Below, piece by piece: positions 1-13,075 of a stretch of DNA of 64,000 bases (the first letter of the stretch is position 1; every line of letters begins with the position of its first letter). Made by a program: the position numbers and the translations under genes. Source of the stretch: Gymnogyps californianus (lineage: Eukaryota > Chordata > Aves > Accipitriformes > Cathartidae); the NCBI RefSeq assembly GCF_018139145.2, contig NC_059473.1, positions 60,060,707-60,124,706 on the forward strand, read 5' to 3'. The notes under the pieces were generated by a model. The model saw only the letters and a program-made list of their open reading frames with translations. It did no database searches and was not told the DNA's origin.

Positions 1-984
1 GTCTTACGGCACAGAATACTAAAAATATGTAATTAGGCAAATGATAAGGTGAGAACTTTTAAGGGGTTGGCATTTCCTAATACTTACATTATTATACATT
101 AGCTTAAAGTTGTAGTCAACCTTGTTTGCTTTTAACCACACTTAATCTGTTTAATGAGTAGAATTTTTTATAACTTCCCATGCAGTACTTGCAATAGTCA
201 GTCTCTAGACATTATGCTTTTTGCATAGCCCCCATGTTTTGTGGATCTCTTTATGTTAAAAGTGGTTATTGATCTGTAGCACTCGGTATAAAATTCAGAA
301 AGGTCATCTGAAAAAGATCGTCTCAGAGGAAGAAAGCATGCTACGTATATAGTTGGGTTTTTTTGGCTAGTGCACTTCACAGTCTGTTATCCCTTCCATT
401 TGTGTGACTTATCTCCCACTTAATTTCATCTTTCCTTTTACCTCCTGGCAAATAGCAGTATGCCTCAGCATAACTATGAGTAGCAGCAAAGGTAAAAACA
501 AATATATTTATATTCTTTCCTGCCTTCCAAATTTAGAACTGAAAATAGAAACTAGTTAATATCTACTGCTCTGAAGGAAAAAAAAACCCATTGTTTGGGT
601 AAAAAGGCTGGATATACTTCAACGTTTTTCTGTACTATGCTTTTCTGTAGTATGTAAAGATTTTTGTAAAATAATTTAGGAATGATGCTGACAAGAAAAA
701 GATAAGCAGGAAGATAATTACCTCCTGGAAACATTTTATGTATAGCTTTTATTTCAGTAAAATATGCTGAACTATTTGCAGGATGAAATGCGTGGCACAT
801 AAAAAGCAACACAGTGCATGCAGAGTATTTGGAATCCATCAAGGCTTGGAATAACATTTTTAACGAACATATCCACCTACTGCTGTTTAATAACTCTGCC
901 ATCAGCGCATACCGTTCCTCCTCACTACGAAGTTAGCGGATACTGCAGTACAATTTTGTGTTTGCATTGTCACTTGCATGGTCA
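1..984. other. Intronic stretch, nothing recognised
   Basis: AT-rich unique-looking sequence. The open frames seen lack any family resemblance. Confidence 0.6.
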
Positions 985-1158
985 AACTCTGGGAGATGTT
1001 GCCCAGAGAGGCTGTGGAGTCTCCATCCTTGCAGATATTCAAAACCCAACTGGACACAGCCCTGAGCTCCCTGCTCCATTTGACCCTGCACTGAGCAGGG
1101 TGTTGGACTAGGTGATCTCCAGAGGTTCCTTCCCACCTCAGCCATTCTGTGATGTGAT
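985..1158 (+). mobile_element. CR1 LINE, 5'-truncated 3' end
   Basis: The sequence has the typical avian CR1 terminal blocks in order: TTGCCCAGAGAGGCTGTGGA, then TCCATCCTTGCAGATATTCA, then a TGGACTAGGTGATCTCCAGA-type block, ending GCCATTCTGTGATG. Only about 175 bp remain, which is normal for CR1. It has no coding capacity; open frames over it are repeat-derived. The left boundary is approximate. Confidence 0.93.
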
Positions 1159-2506
1159 AGCAAAGAGGGATAGCTTTTAATGAAAAGTGCTGAAAGTGTT
1201 GCGACATGCGCAGACTGCAACTGAAAGGGGAGCTAGGCATACCTGAGGGCAGCTTAGAAAATGTTGGCAGATCATGGCCACAGATGTTTTTGCAAAATGT
1301 CTCCAGAGCAACTGTAGAAATAGTACTGCTAGTAAGTAATCATAAGGGGGAATGAGGAGCCCAAAGCTAACTAGAGGATGGGTGTGACAAGGATGTTATC
1401 AATAATAAAAATGTTCAGCTTAGGTGCGGTACAAACTAAATGTAGTAGAGGAGTTGATCAAGCAAGTTAGCAGCTGATTAAAGGTTTTGAAAATGTAGAA
1501 TTGGTGCCAGATTGTCCATGGCTGGAATTTTGCACGTACCAATCAGTGGTTTCACCCAAGTGGAAGGTGAGCAAGATAGTTGTTTTAGCATTGCCTTAAT
1601 GACCAAAGGTTGAGGGGTTTTTAATTATTATTTTTCCCTTTTCTCTTCTGGAAGGCCTGACAGGCAGGGTGGCAGCAGAAGCAGTACCTTCAGCTGGTAC
1701 CTTGTGTTGCCTTGACAGCTACCTCTAGGCAGCAGCATGACTGGGGAAGCCAGCTCTGCAGGGCAGCTGATGGTCGAGGCTTGCCGATGGCGAAGATGGT
1801 TGCGTCAGTGGGCTGGGAACATGAGCTGTGACAGTTCGGTATTCAACACAACTTCCCTCCTCCCTAGGGTGGGACCTGACTCCCTGGGGTCATGAAGTGA
1901 CCAGGCAGGAACTGTGAATTTGAGGTTGTATTTTCTCTCAGGCTGTTTTCTGGCCAGAGGTGCACAGGCATTTGAGGTTAGAAAGGACCATTGTAAACAT
2001 TCAGTCATATCTTCTATACTCTAGGCCTTGGGGCATCTTTCAGTTATTGTATTAATGAGCTCAGACATGGATTGTCTGTTATTAGGACTTTGATAGATCA
2101 ACTATAGTTTAGCCCATAATTATCATCACTATTACACATCTCCTCCTACTGATATTCTTGCCTGAATTTAACCTGTGATGGATTTTCGCTAGTGTATGTG
2201 GATGTTGAAATAAAAGCTTGAGGACAAAGTATGACAAAATAAAAGATACATCCAGGATTAAGTAATTGGTTAGAAAATGCTTTCGGGAAATTCATTTTAA
2301 GAGGTAGATACATAGCTCTGTAATCTTTTAGTATTTATATTCTCAGCCATGTAATTCCAAGGCCTGATTGAAGAGATGTAGGCAAGAGTGATGATGACAT
2401 CATGACTATAAGGCAAGATATGGTCTGCAGTACAGTGATGCCAATCTAGTGACTGCCAAAAAAGCAGGTTCCTCCCTCCCCCAGTTGTTTTCTCTCTGGT
2501 TTGTTT

Positions 2507-2527
2507 TTGGTTGGTTGGTTGGTTGGG
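2507..2527 (+). repeat. (TTGG)n microsatellite
   Basis: About five TTGG units within a T/G-rich stretch. Confidence 0.85.
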
Positions 2528-3911
2528 TTTTTTTATTTCTCTCAGTTTCCTGCCAGCTTAGCCCCTGAAGTAGGGGTTATGTGAGTGCTAGGAGAAGAGG
2601 TTGGACAGGAACCATTCCTTTCAGGAGTAGCTCACAGTTAGATTGGCTCAGCAGTGTCATTCAGATCTAAGGGGACATAATGGACCCTGGGAACTAAGGG
2701 TCTGACTAGGAACAATATTGTTAAAAATTTCATCTTGCAGCAGAGGTTTGAAAAATCCATATTTTCTGAGTTTTCGGTTAAGATTTAGATATTTTGGCTT
2801 CATAATATTAAATTTAGAATGTAGAATATGACCATATTAGGACATTGCTGTAGGAATACATTGCTAGTATGGACCATGCACAGCCACTGAAGTTACAGGC
2901 TTGACATTGGCATGCACATGAGTTGACAGCACCCTCTGAATAATACATATGACGAGTATAGGTGGTTGTTGCACTGGTGTTGTGTGACTGACATGTACAT
3001 GATGAGAGGAGAAGAGGTTAGGGCAGCATGAGGTCAGAAATGCCCTTCTGCCTCTTTGGCTTCCCGATCTTACACATCAGGAGTTGGAAGAAAGAGGAGA
3101 AAAAGTGCTATGGTGCCCTTTGGGTCCTATTAACTCCTTCATGTCGTGTATGTCTGAAGTGAGCTTTGTCATCTTGCCTCACAAAGTGTTTGGTTAGAAC
3201 TATGATATGCTTCTACAGATGCATCTACATTAGAGAGTTTGGTAACACAGTCATGTTACAGGCTGTTCTGTAACTGGGCTTTTTCTGGGCAAGCTGTTGA
3301 CCTGAGCTGGACCTTACTTTTGAAGATAATGTAGGAGAGAAGAGAGCAGAGTATCGCTATTTTTTTTCATGTATATATGCTGAAGTACCCCATTGTAAAA
3401 GATGTTTAATGGTCCTCTCCTTTGGTGTTCTTTCAAACTTTCATGAAAAGTAGAAATTCTGAAACATTAACAAAGAAGGATTTTCTCTGGAATATTGTCT
3501 AGCTTGTATTTGACTGCAGCTTATCAGAAATAAATAGTGAAGAGTTTTATACACTGAAAAAAAAAAGATGTTGCCTTTTCAGATCTTTTCAGTGTCTGGT
3601 GCTTGTATATAGGCATATCTTTTATAGTGGTATAGAAGACTTGGCAGTTCTGATATAAAAATGCGTGGGATATTTTAACAATTAAAAAAACCCCACCGAA
3701 TATTGCTAACTGTGCCAAAATCAAACCACTTCGTATTTGTGTGCATGAACATGAAATGTGTAATTATATATATGCTTATAACGGGGCAGAGTGGCCATAG
3801 TGGTTTTCTTTGTGTCCATTTATATTTCTGAAAAAAACCCCTCCACTCTAACACCAATATTTGAATGGGATAAAGCCTCGTTCTCCTGAGTTTACCCAAA
3901 TCTGTAACTAT

Positions 3912-4070
3912 ACAGAATCACAAAATAATCGAGGTTTAAAGGAACCTCTGGAGATTGTCTAGTCCAACCCCTCTGCCCAAAGCAGTGTCAGCTGGAGTAG
4001 ACCAGGAATGTGTCCAGTTGGATTTTGAGCATCTCCAAGAACTGTGAGTCCACAACTCCTCTGAGTCCAA
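3912..4070 (-). mobile_element. CR1 LINE 3' end, antisense, degenerate
   Basis: On the + strand it begins ACAGAATCACAAAATAATCG and continues with AACCTCTGGAGATTGTCTAG, GTGTCCAGTTGGATTTTGAG and GAGTCCACAACTCCTCTG. This is the reverse complement of a CR1 3' terminus. It diverges after ~4070. Divergence is greater than in the 985 copy, suggesting an older insertion. Confidence 0.9.
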
Positions 4071-5174
4071 ATAGCACAGTATGTGGTATAAAATACTGAA
4101 TATGGAATGGGAAGTGAAATGAAGAGCCAAGTTTTATGGTCCACACTCCATGGAAGCATTTAAGTGCATACTTCAGTCTTACTACAGTAAACACAATTTA
4201 TGTTTGAGTTTAAGTGCAGTACTGAGCTAGAGTCATTAATAATGTTTATTTTCATGTAATGGTGCCTTTGGTATTCCTTACAGATATTAAACCTAGTATT
4301 CAGTCACAGAAATCAGATGGACATCTGTCAATTCTGCTGTCTTATTGCATGCCCTTTTATTTTCCTAATGTTAGTGGAAAGGGCTACATTTGGGACCCAG
4401 GTACAACTGTGTATCCCTATAGGCTTTGGTCAATTTTATTACTAGTGACTAGGAATATGTTTTCATTTTGATTACTATAATACTACATAGAACTGTAGGC
4501 ATTTATAATGTTTGCATATGAAGAGGTGTCATTTATTTGTAATGTGTGCAGTAATATTTTTTTATGCCATAAATGCTTTACATAAAGCCTTTGAAAGAGC
4601 GATAAGGCTGCAGCAGGCCTGTGCAATAATCTTGTCATCCTTAAATTATTTTTCCGAAGCCCTGTTGGCAAGCTGTCATGTGGGATATTTTCATCTCTTT
4701 TGCTGATGGCATTCACTATGTCTGCTTCCAGGGCAGCCACAGGCAGACCTCTTTAGAAAAACAGATGAAGCGGTTTATATATAGCATTCCGTTTATTCCT
4801 GATGAAATCAAATGGCCTTGTGTCCAGGACTTCAGTTAAAAAGAGCAGTTTATTGAGAACCTCTAAATAGGATAAAAAGGGTAACAAATGGTGCTGTATT
4901 CCCCTGCTAGTTACCTTTTCAATATCGTATGGAAAAATTCCCTCTGAAATGGAAAGAATTCACCACACCCTGTTTACATAGAGGTGACTCACTTCTTCCT
5001 TGAAGATTTTACAAATAGTAAAAAAAATAGGTACACCCCCTGTGGCATTGAATGTCAGAACTGGGACACTGGAGTAACTAACATGTAATAATATTTATCA
5101 GGTTTCCCAGTGTTCCTTCCTGAGCAGAAACATGTGACTGGATGTTATTTTTAATTGAGATGAAAGGACTATTC

Positions 5175-5189
5175 TTTTTTTTTTTTTTT
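5175..5189 (+). repeat. Poly(T), 15 bases
   Basis: An uninterrupted T run followed by AATATATATTG. Confidence 0.9.
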
Positions 5190-8100
5190 AATATATATTG
5201 AAATTCCATTGTAGTTACTGAATTTGGAGGATAAACCTGAGACTTGTTTCTAACTCTGTGGTCAAGTTCAGCATGTGATGTGCTGGAAGGGGCACAAAGA
5301 CCTACTGATCATGATTCCTCATGGACGAAGCTCTAAACTGAAAGTATACTTTACCTGTCAATGTCTGCATAATGTCTACATGTGTAAGATTAGACATGTT
5401 TACACAAATACTGGTGTGGACATGCTGTACTTAATGACTATATACAGTGTTTTGCCATGGAAAGACTTTTAGGATTAGGATTGCCCCTAGGTCATTAGCT
5501 GGAAGAGGTGCTGAAGGTACATCAGCGTTTCTTGACAGAGTGAGTGAGATGATGCATGAAATTCAAACCTGTGTCATTAGCGTGTGAAAAGTCTTCATCT
5601 ATTCACCTCATTAACTGTACTTTTATCTTGAGATGGAAGGGTCTAAATTTGTCTCTTGTAACTGTAATATTGGTAACCCGATTGAATTGTCTGCTTGAAA
5701 AGTTTGTTCTTCTAATTGGCTTCTATTATAATTTAATTCTTCAGAGTTCAATTAGTTCTGTAATATGGCTGCATGGTTTAATACTAATAAAAACCCTCTC
5801 AAACTGAGTAATTTTACAACTCTGTAAATGTTATATTCTATCTTGTGTGTTTATTGTCTGTCACTCTTCCACTTTACACCTGCTTTTACACCTTTAAGCT
5901 GATTTCCCATACAGGAAGGCTTTTTCCCTGGATGCATTTCATTATGCATTTTCTCAAGGTCACCAGTGGCTTTCCAGTTGTTCCTTTACTCTTTTCATCT
6001 CTCTCTGATTTTTAGTAGTTGGCCAATTAGACAATGTTAATCTTAAAGGGCCAGTTGATCAAGACAGTTGAATCAGACTTGCAACCAAACTTGGGAGAGC
6101 ACTTCCATGAATGTGTGCCTGATTGTAATGAACCTGTCAAAGAAAATGGCTGAACTTCAGCATCTGTAATAGTAAAGCGGTGGTTATTATTTGAAATTTG
6201 CCTTTTTCAGATGCTAAGAAAAATGTAATTTTTTTAAAGGTGCTTGAATTTGCAAAATCTGGATGCTGAAGGTAGCTTTCCATTGACCCAACTGAGTGTT
6301 TCGGCAGTTGTTGGGAGAACGGAGTATGTAGCAAACTGATCTTTATTAGTTGCCATGGGCAATCAACTTTTTTTAGTGTCATTCCATCAGCATTTACAGA
6401 AAGAAAATTTTTTTGAGATATAGAGATTTTATTTGACTTTAATGCCAATAAGATTTACCTTTTAAATTTGATACAGTTTTGCACTAACTTAGGTTTGAAC
6501 ACAAGCTTCCTAGCCTTTAACGACCAAAGGTAGAAGTGGCCTTGGTTTCAAGAAGGAAACAAAAAAAAGAATGGAGAGTGAAGAATGGAGAATGATAGAG
6601 CCTTTCTTTTAACCGCAGGACACTGCTCTTCCACTTGTCCTCAGCCCTCAAACCCCACTTACTTTTCCAGTGGTATTACAAGTAGTGTTTCCAGGATCTC
6701 ATGTTCAGGATTTCATTTAAAAACTGAAGGAGACCAGCTGCAGAGAGCAAAGCCTGCCCTGTAGCTAGATGTAAGCTCACTTTGTTCATCCCTTTCCTAG
6801 TCTGTAAGAGCTTTAGTTCTCTCTCGTATATTGTTCTTCTTTGCTTACCAACCTGGAAAGCCAGATATCAATATGAACAGTACACTGTGTCACGTATGTA
6901 GAAGATATGGAAAAGTACACCCACCGGCAACCTGTAGAGATGGGGCTGAAGCCTAAGGGTGATTACTTCTGAGTAATGGAATAAAATATTTTAGTGAAAA
7001 CAAAAGGACTGCGGGTTTTATTTTTCCTTTAAACTTCCTGAAAGCCTGTTTGTAAGCAGCTAATTCCAGAGAGCTTTATGGCTCTGAAGTTGTGCTCCTG
7101 GGCTGTGCTCAGCAGAGACCCCCGTGTCCGCATCCCAACACGTGGTTCACACCCCATCGGTCACTTGGCCGGAGCCTAGCGGAGGGACTGCCATCCATCT
7201 GGTCCATTCGTCAGCTCTAAGTGCGGTTGTTATTTTGGACCTTTCAAATAGGCACAGATAACGAAAAGAAATTATTTTCTAGTTAATCATATGGTGCTGA
7301 AAAGCAAGTAAACCACTGAAATCATTGCAAGAAACAAAATATACAGGGAGGAGAGGCGGGAGTACAGAAGCGGGAGAGACATACAGTGATAAAAGAGATA
7401 AAGTGTCGCAGACATTAAGTAGATCAACAAAGGTGAGGAAAATACACATGCTGTAGAAACTCGGATTTTAAATTAATATCAATTTATATTGTAATGTCAG
7501 GGTTATACTTTATAGCTGGAGCAAGAACTCTATCATAAATCCAGACTAATCTGTTTGGTCTGTAAGTAATGGACTGAGGAATGACTCACTCTGAATTTAT
7601 ATGCTGTTATTGTTAATACAATAATGTGTTGCCTGTTACACTCTTTGGAAATGCAGGTGTTTTCCCAAGTATTTTGAATGCCATGGGACTTCCCTAATCA
7701 TGGTTGCCAGCGAGGAGGTTTGCACTGGCTCATGCTATTAACAACCTTCCTGGAATACCCTGGAAAACGTGTTGAGATGCTGTCTGCTACCTCCCTTCCC
7801 AGGCGTTCCTTTAAATTGCCTTGAAATTCTCTTTAAGTCAGGTTAAGGTAAAACCAAATGTGTTTTTATTTATAAATTTCACATTATACAATACAGCTCA
7901 AAAAATGTGAGCGATGTAAAAGAAAGAAAACCACACAATTATCTGCCTGTTAAATCAGGATATTCCTCCTAGCCTGTATGGAGTAGCTCACAGGTTGCTA
8001 GAAGTTGACGTCCCCATGGCTGAGGAGCCGTTTTGCAAGGAAGTCTCTAGTCTTAGATTGTAGCAGTGGAAGAGGGTTAAGGGAAAATAATAAGCTGTTA

Positions 8101-9090
8101 CACCCCAACCATTTTTTGCTGTTTGCTTGGGTTTCATTTGTAGTTAAATCTCCTTTTCCTTCTCCCTCATTCCTACACTTGTGTAAGAATTACTGATCCA
8201 TAGGTTATTCAGTTTTAGATGCCTTCTGATCTGTTAAATAGCCTCACTTTTTAGAAATACCAGGATCCCTTTGGCTAGATTTCTTGTAAGGCAGTAGGCT
8301 GCCTTTTTGGTAGATGATTTCCTGTACTTGATTAAGCTGTTACTAAAATGTTAATTTATTGAAGAGGAAAACTGTGCTTCTCACCTGGTAAGGAAACTTG
8401 AAAATCTCAGGTTAAAGCCTTTTCATGCTCTGGACCTTGCGAGCATTCAGTTCAGCAGCTTCATACAGACGCATAAACCAAGATTAATGTATGCATTGCT
8501 GGCTCTTGAATGAATCTAGATGTGACTCTCTATAGGCCACTTCGGGGTGAAAAAGGGGTTGGAATGACTGTCCACAGCTCTTTTTTCTTTAGAGGAATTG
8601 TTTACCCTTTTTTCCTTGCTCATTTTGCTGCAAGTCATAGATCTGAGCCCGTTGCTTCTCATGTGATGGCAATGAAAAGCTGTGATCCCAGTTCTAGGCT
8701 TAGTTTCTCAGTCTGTGATGTTGAGGCTTTTCTGATACAATGATGAGTCATTTCTGACTGTATTAACATATGGCCAGAGCAGCAGGTGATGCACTCTTAT
8801 ATACTAAGCTTTTGTAATTAAGGATACCAGGTTTTATCTTATGGACTGAAGACTGTTAGAACTGCACAGTTGGTTTCCATGGGCCTTGTAGCAGACATTA
8901 CCTGAAAAATCTGGTGTCTTTGCATAGCTACATGATTGAATTCAGTAGGTTTGCCCTTTGCACTTTGAAGGGAATAATTCTCATATTACTATTTTTAATC
9001 TTGTACAAATCTTTTAATTTGCCATTGCCTTAACTTTTGTAAAGTAGAACTGATTATAGTTCCTTCTTTGCAAGGAATCATTATAATAAT

Positions 9091-9113
9091 GGGGGGTGGG
9101 GGTGGGGGTGGGG
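9091..9113 (+). repeat. G-run array with G-quadruplex potential
   Basis: Runs of 6, 5, 5 and 4 G are separated by single T bases. This meets the classical G-quadruplex pattern with one-base loops. It sits in AT-rich intron on the transcribed gene's non-template strand. Confidence 0.88.
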
Positions 9114-12059
9114 AAGACTGCAAAGTGTATTGCCACCCTGAGCTATAAATACACTATGGAAATGTGAAGTGTGTCATGCATAGATCTGTAATCCTTCAGG
9201 GGTAAGACTAGCCTTTGATGGGACCATTCAGTGAAACTGCAGTGTGGACAGGTCTTTAAATTTAAGATGGTGAGATTTTAAAATAGAATAGAATAGTGTT
9301 TGTAGTAGCCATTCTGACTGAAATGCTAAATTGATAATATCAGATTTATTTTTAACACCTATTTGCTATCTGTAGCAAACTTTTAGAAAAGTCCCATCCC
9401 CTGATATTTCTTAGATGTTTGGATGACTGCATTATGTGATTGTGTTTTGATATGCTCCCCATCTTTATCTTGTCATTTGGTGCTAGCTTGAAAGAAAATA
9501 CCTGCGTGCCTCATAGTTACGCACCTTTGCTGAATGAGTCTTTGCTCTTTTGCTCAGAACCGGTGTGGTGAGGGAGTGGGTGTCGGTGAAGGAAAGCAGC
9601 TGCTGTTCTTGCTGTTCCCTCGGGAGGTATTATGTGTTTCTAACAGTAATGCTGGAAGTCAAGTAGGACTTCTTCAGGTCAGCAAGTTTTCCCCTCTGTG
9701 AACTTGATTGTGGGCTGTCCTGTAGTAACCCCAGTGCGCAGTATTGCTGAGTGTGTATTTTTGTGTATCTGGAAAAAACATCTCCTCACTTGAATGATTG
9801 CTGGACTTGTTTATTTTTTAGGCATGCAGTTGAATGAATGACTACCAATGCCTCAATAAATACCTCAGCAAAAAAGCACCCATTTGCTTAGTTTTGGAAA
9901 GGAAGAATCCAGCATTGTTTTTATTTACATGGTGTAAATCCCAAGCCCCTCTACTAACTGCATTGGTGTGTCTTTGTACATACTTTTTCTTTCTGAGAGT
10001 TTCTGAGAGCAAACACAGCCTATAATTTAACAGCAGAAAGACCCTTCTGAAATAATGTTTTTAAAAGTAATTCACTTGGCACTGAACTGGTAAATAGAGA
10101 ACTCTTTACATTATTTGGCATAGCTTTTATTTTTGATCTACAGCCAGCAAATGCTGGAAGTTACTTAATACTTATGCTAGCAAAAGGCAAAGAATAAATC
10201 AACAGCTTAATAATGTCCTCCTTTAATTACTTTTTGCTCTCTTTCTATATTTAATTTTACATTGAATGAAGTGTGCCTTAGAGTAATTGATTAGTTAAAT
10301 GGATTATTCATGATGGAAAAAAGTTTAATTGAAGTGAAAGCAAACATCTTTGCATATGTGTGTACAAATTCCAGCAATATCTTTTTTTTTAAAGCTTGTA
10401 TATTTTTAGCTGATTTACAGCAGGAGTATGACAGCGTTCACCAGTTGAGGAGGCGTCTCTGATATGCTTCTGTTACTGAAGCTACACTTGCTGATTGGAG
10501 ATTTCAGTTGGACTAATAGAAATTATAACTAAACCATACATCTTCCTGAAAATCTCTGATTTCACTGTTTTCAAATTATCTAAAATAATTGGTCAAGTGG
10601 GCTTTGCACACACTGGTCATGCTACGGATTTAGTGTCGGTAATCACAGAAATACTGTTTACTAAGGGTTTTCTCTCCGTTTCAAGTGGTTGTCATCAGCT
10701 GAAATACTTTTATCTGAAAATAAATCATGTAGAGTAAATGGACCGGGTACTTAGATCTATGTGACAGTCCACAAGTGAAAGCTAGGACTGCTCACAAGGT
10801 AGTTTTTGTCATGCGTGTAGTTACTGAGTTCTCACTTGGGAAAAAAATTTTCTTGAATTATTTTGGTATATGGTATTTTTACGTTGGCTGCTTACTAGAG
10901 ATGAACTGCTGGGGAAGAATATGAACAGGATTCAAAGCCTCTGATTTCTTAGCCCTCAGCAGGAACACAGTCTAGAAAAAGAACTTGTCAGATACAGTGG
11001 ATAATGTAACTGCATCAAATACTTCACCTGCATTGGGATCATTATACTGATTTTTCAAAAGCGTTTCTTTCTCTCTACCAAACTTTTGCCGGCAAAGAGG
11101 GGTCCTTGCCTCTTCTTTCTCCTCCTCTTCTTCTCAAGATCTGGTTGTTAACCTATCTGGAAGGCGAAACTAAGTAATTTTCATTTCAGAAGGTTTTACT
11201 GTTAGACAGTTTTAAAGTTAGTATGTCTAAAGACAAACATTTGTACAGTAATAGTGTGTAAACCAGATGCTGATACTGCTATGGAAACTTCACTGAATAT
11301 AATACAGAGAGATCTGTTTTGGTACAGTTGTGTTTAGCTTGGAAAATCCATATTTGAACTTTGTGTGCAGAGGATGTATTTCAGGAGCAAAACATACGTG
11401 AAGTTGTTAGGTAGTGTGTGAATCACAGAGAGGAGAGGGTGCAGCACACATGTCGTCTGCTGCTCCTTGGGGTAAGTACAGGTAGGCTTAACAGAGTAGC
11501 TTTTTCTGGGAGGGGAATTATATCTTAGTGTCCTGGGTAAAGCAGCAAGGTACTCTCTTAGGTAAAAGCCCTACCTGTTACTGAGGTTGTCTGACACCTC
11601 TCATTGGGAGGCTGTGTTTTACAGTGCCTACAAGTTTGTCAGCTGGAACCACTTGGGCTGAAATTTTGTAAGTTGTTTATCTAGCTCAGGATGATACTTC
11701 TTTTTTCTTTGAATACTTCTGTTACCTCTATGTTGTGGAATAGGGATTTCTGTCTCTGTATTTTCCAGGTCTGCTTTTAAACCAATTTATAATTCCTTGA
11801 AATCTGAGGGAGGCAATTTAAATTTTAGCAGTTAGATCTTTGAAGATTTCTTCCTTATTGACTATCTTCCTGTCTTTCCTCATGCTGGTCAAATTGCACA
11901 TGCATCCATCCCACAAAGTGGCTCAGTGGAATGGTGCCTGATGCTACGGGGATGAGGTTGGACTGTTTCTGCTTCGGCTGCTTCTGCATTGAGATGATTA
12001 ACCAAGCTGAGGGTGCGAATACAGAAAACAGGGAGCACAGGTGAGATGAAAGTGATGTG

Positions 12060-12420
12060 GACAAGTGAAGGCAGGAATGGGTGGGAGAGCAGAGTTCGTG
12101 AGGAAGAGCTGTGGTGGAGGAAGAGAAGTGAATTTGTCAGGGAAAGGAGATTGGAAGGTGAGGCAAGGCATAGCTGAAGGGGAGTCCGAAATGGAAAGCC
12201 CACCAGGGAGGCTGGGAGTGAGAACTGGCAAGGGGGAAATTGAGGAAATGGTCAAGGGATGGTTCTTCACAAGCACATGAGGAAGCAGAGGAAGGGACAC
12301 TGGAATGAGGCTGGATGAGGATCTGGTGGTAGGGAAGAAATAGGGTGGAGCCCAAGGACAGTTTGGATAGAAAGGGGCTAGGGAAGTTTAAGTGCGATGT
12401 GAAAAGGCAGAAGATAACAG
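12060..12420 (+). repeat. Purine-rich (G/A) tract of about 360 bp
   Basis: The + strand is strongly enriched in G and A. Stop-poor pyrimidine-rich frames on the minus strand here (several overlapping frames between 11855 and 12433) result from this composition and are not genes. Confidence 0.75.
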
Positions 12421-12844
12421 TGTTAAACACCATGGCCTGCCATAGCTATGATAAGCCCTGCATTCATGAGTCTCTGTTGTCAGCAAGTATCTGCAAAGCC
12501 CACCAGTAAAATCTCCCAGCACTGTGTAGAGGTGGGAGTGTAGGGGGACAGCAGTCTGCTAATGTTACAGGTTGCTCGGTTAGTTCATATGCCAGAGATA
12601 CAGGAGATCAACATGCAAGTGCCATTAAGGTAGAAAAATCAGGTGTTCAGGGTTATCAAAATGGGAGAATTTAGGTGGTTCTTTTGACCCAGTGTGACAT
12701 ACAAGAACCTGAAAGTATCAAAGCAGAATTACCACCACTTTATCCACTTGGTGCCATTTAAAGGTCAGTATTTGCCCTCCGTTGCTCTTCGGCACTGTCA
12801 GATCCTCCTTATTCTTCCTGTATAGTTAATGTAGGAACCTGGCA

Positions 12845-13075
12845 CCCTGTTGGAGATACCAGTGGTTTGGGACTCCAGATGCACAGGTTTTAATCCCAAG
12901 TTGGCCACTCACAGGCTGTATGATCTTGGGCTAGTTAATTCACCTTAATGTGCTTTATTTTCCCCATCAATAATTTGGGGATAATGATTTCTAACCATCC
13001 TCTGTAGAGGCCGTTGAGCTCTCTGAATGCCACAGTTCATGCAAGAGCTGAGAGATGCTGGTCGTGTTATTAATG
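12845..13075 (+). mobile_element. MIR-type SINE, ancient
   Basis: The core reads TTGGCCACTCACAGGCTGTA, TGATCTTGGGCTAGTTAATT, TTATTTTCCCCATCAATAAT and TTTGGGGATAATGATTTCTA. This lines up with the MIR consensus order (CTGTGTGACCTTGGGCAAGT, then TTCCCCATCTGTAAAATGGG, then GATAATAAT). The following bases with TGTTATTAATGAC fit a degraded tail. MIR elements are rare in bird genomes, so this is a remnant from an early amniote ancestor. Confidence 0.85.

Larger units (their letters stand above)
4071..12059. other. Intronic stretch, mainly unique sequence
   Basis: Apart from the poly(T) at 5175 and the G-run array at 9091 I see no gene or transposable element. A somewhat GC-richer patch with several CpGs lies around 7080-7210. 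Confidence 0.6.

Noticed and set aside
11855..12433. Several overlapping minus-strand frames of about 70-105 codons
   Set aside because: They arise from the purine-rich + strand (few stops in a pyrimidine-rich strand) and are Pro/Ser/Leu low-complexity.
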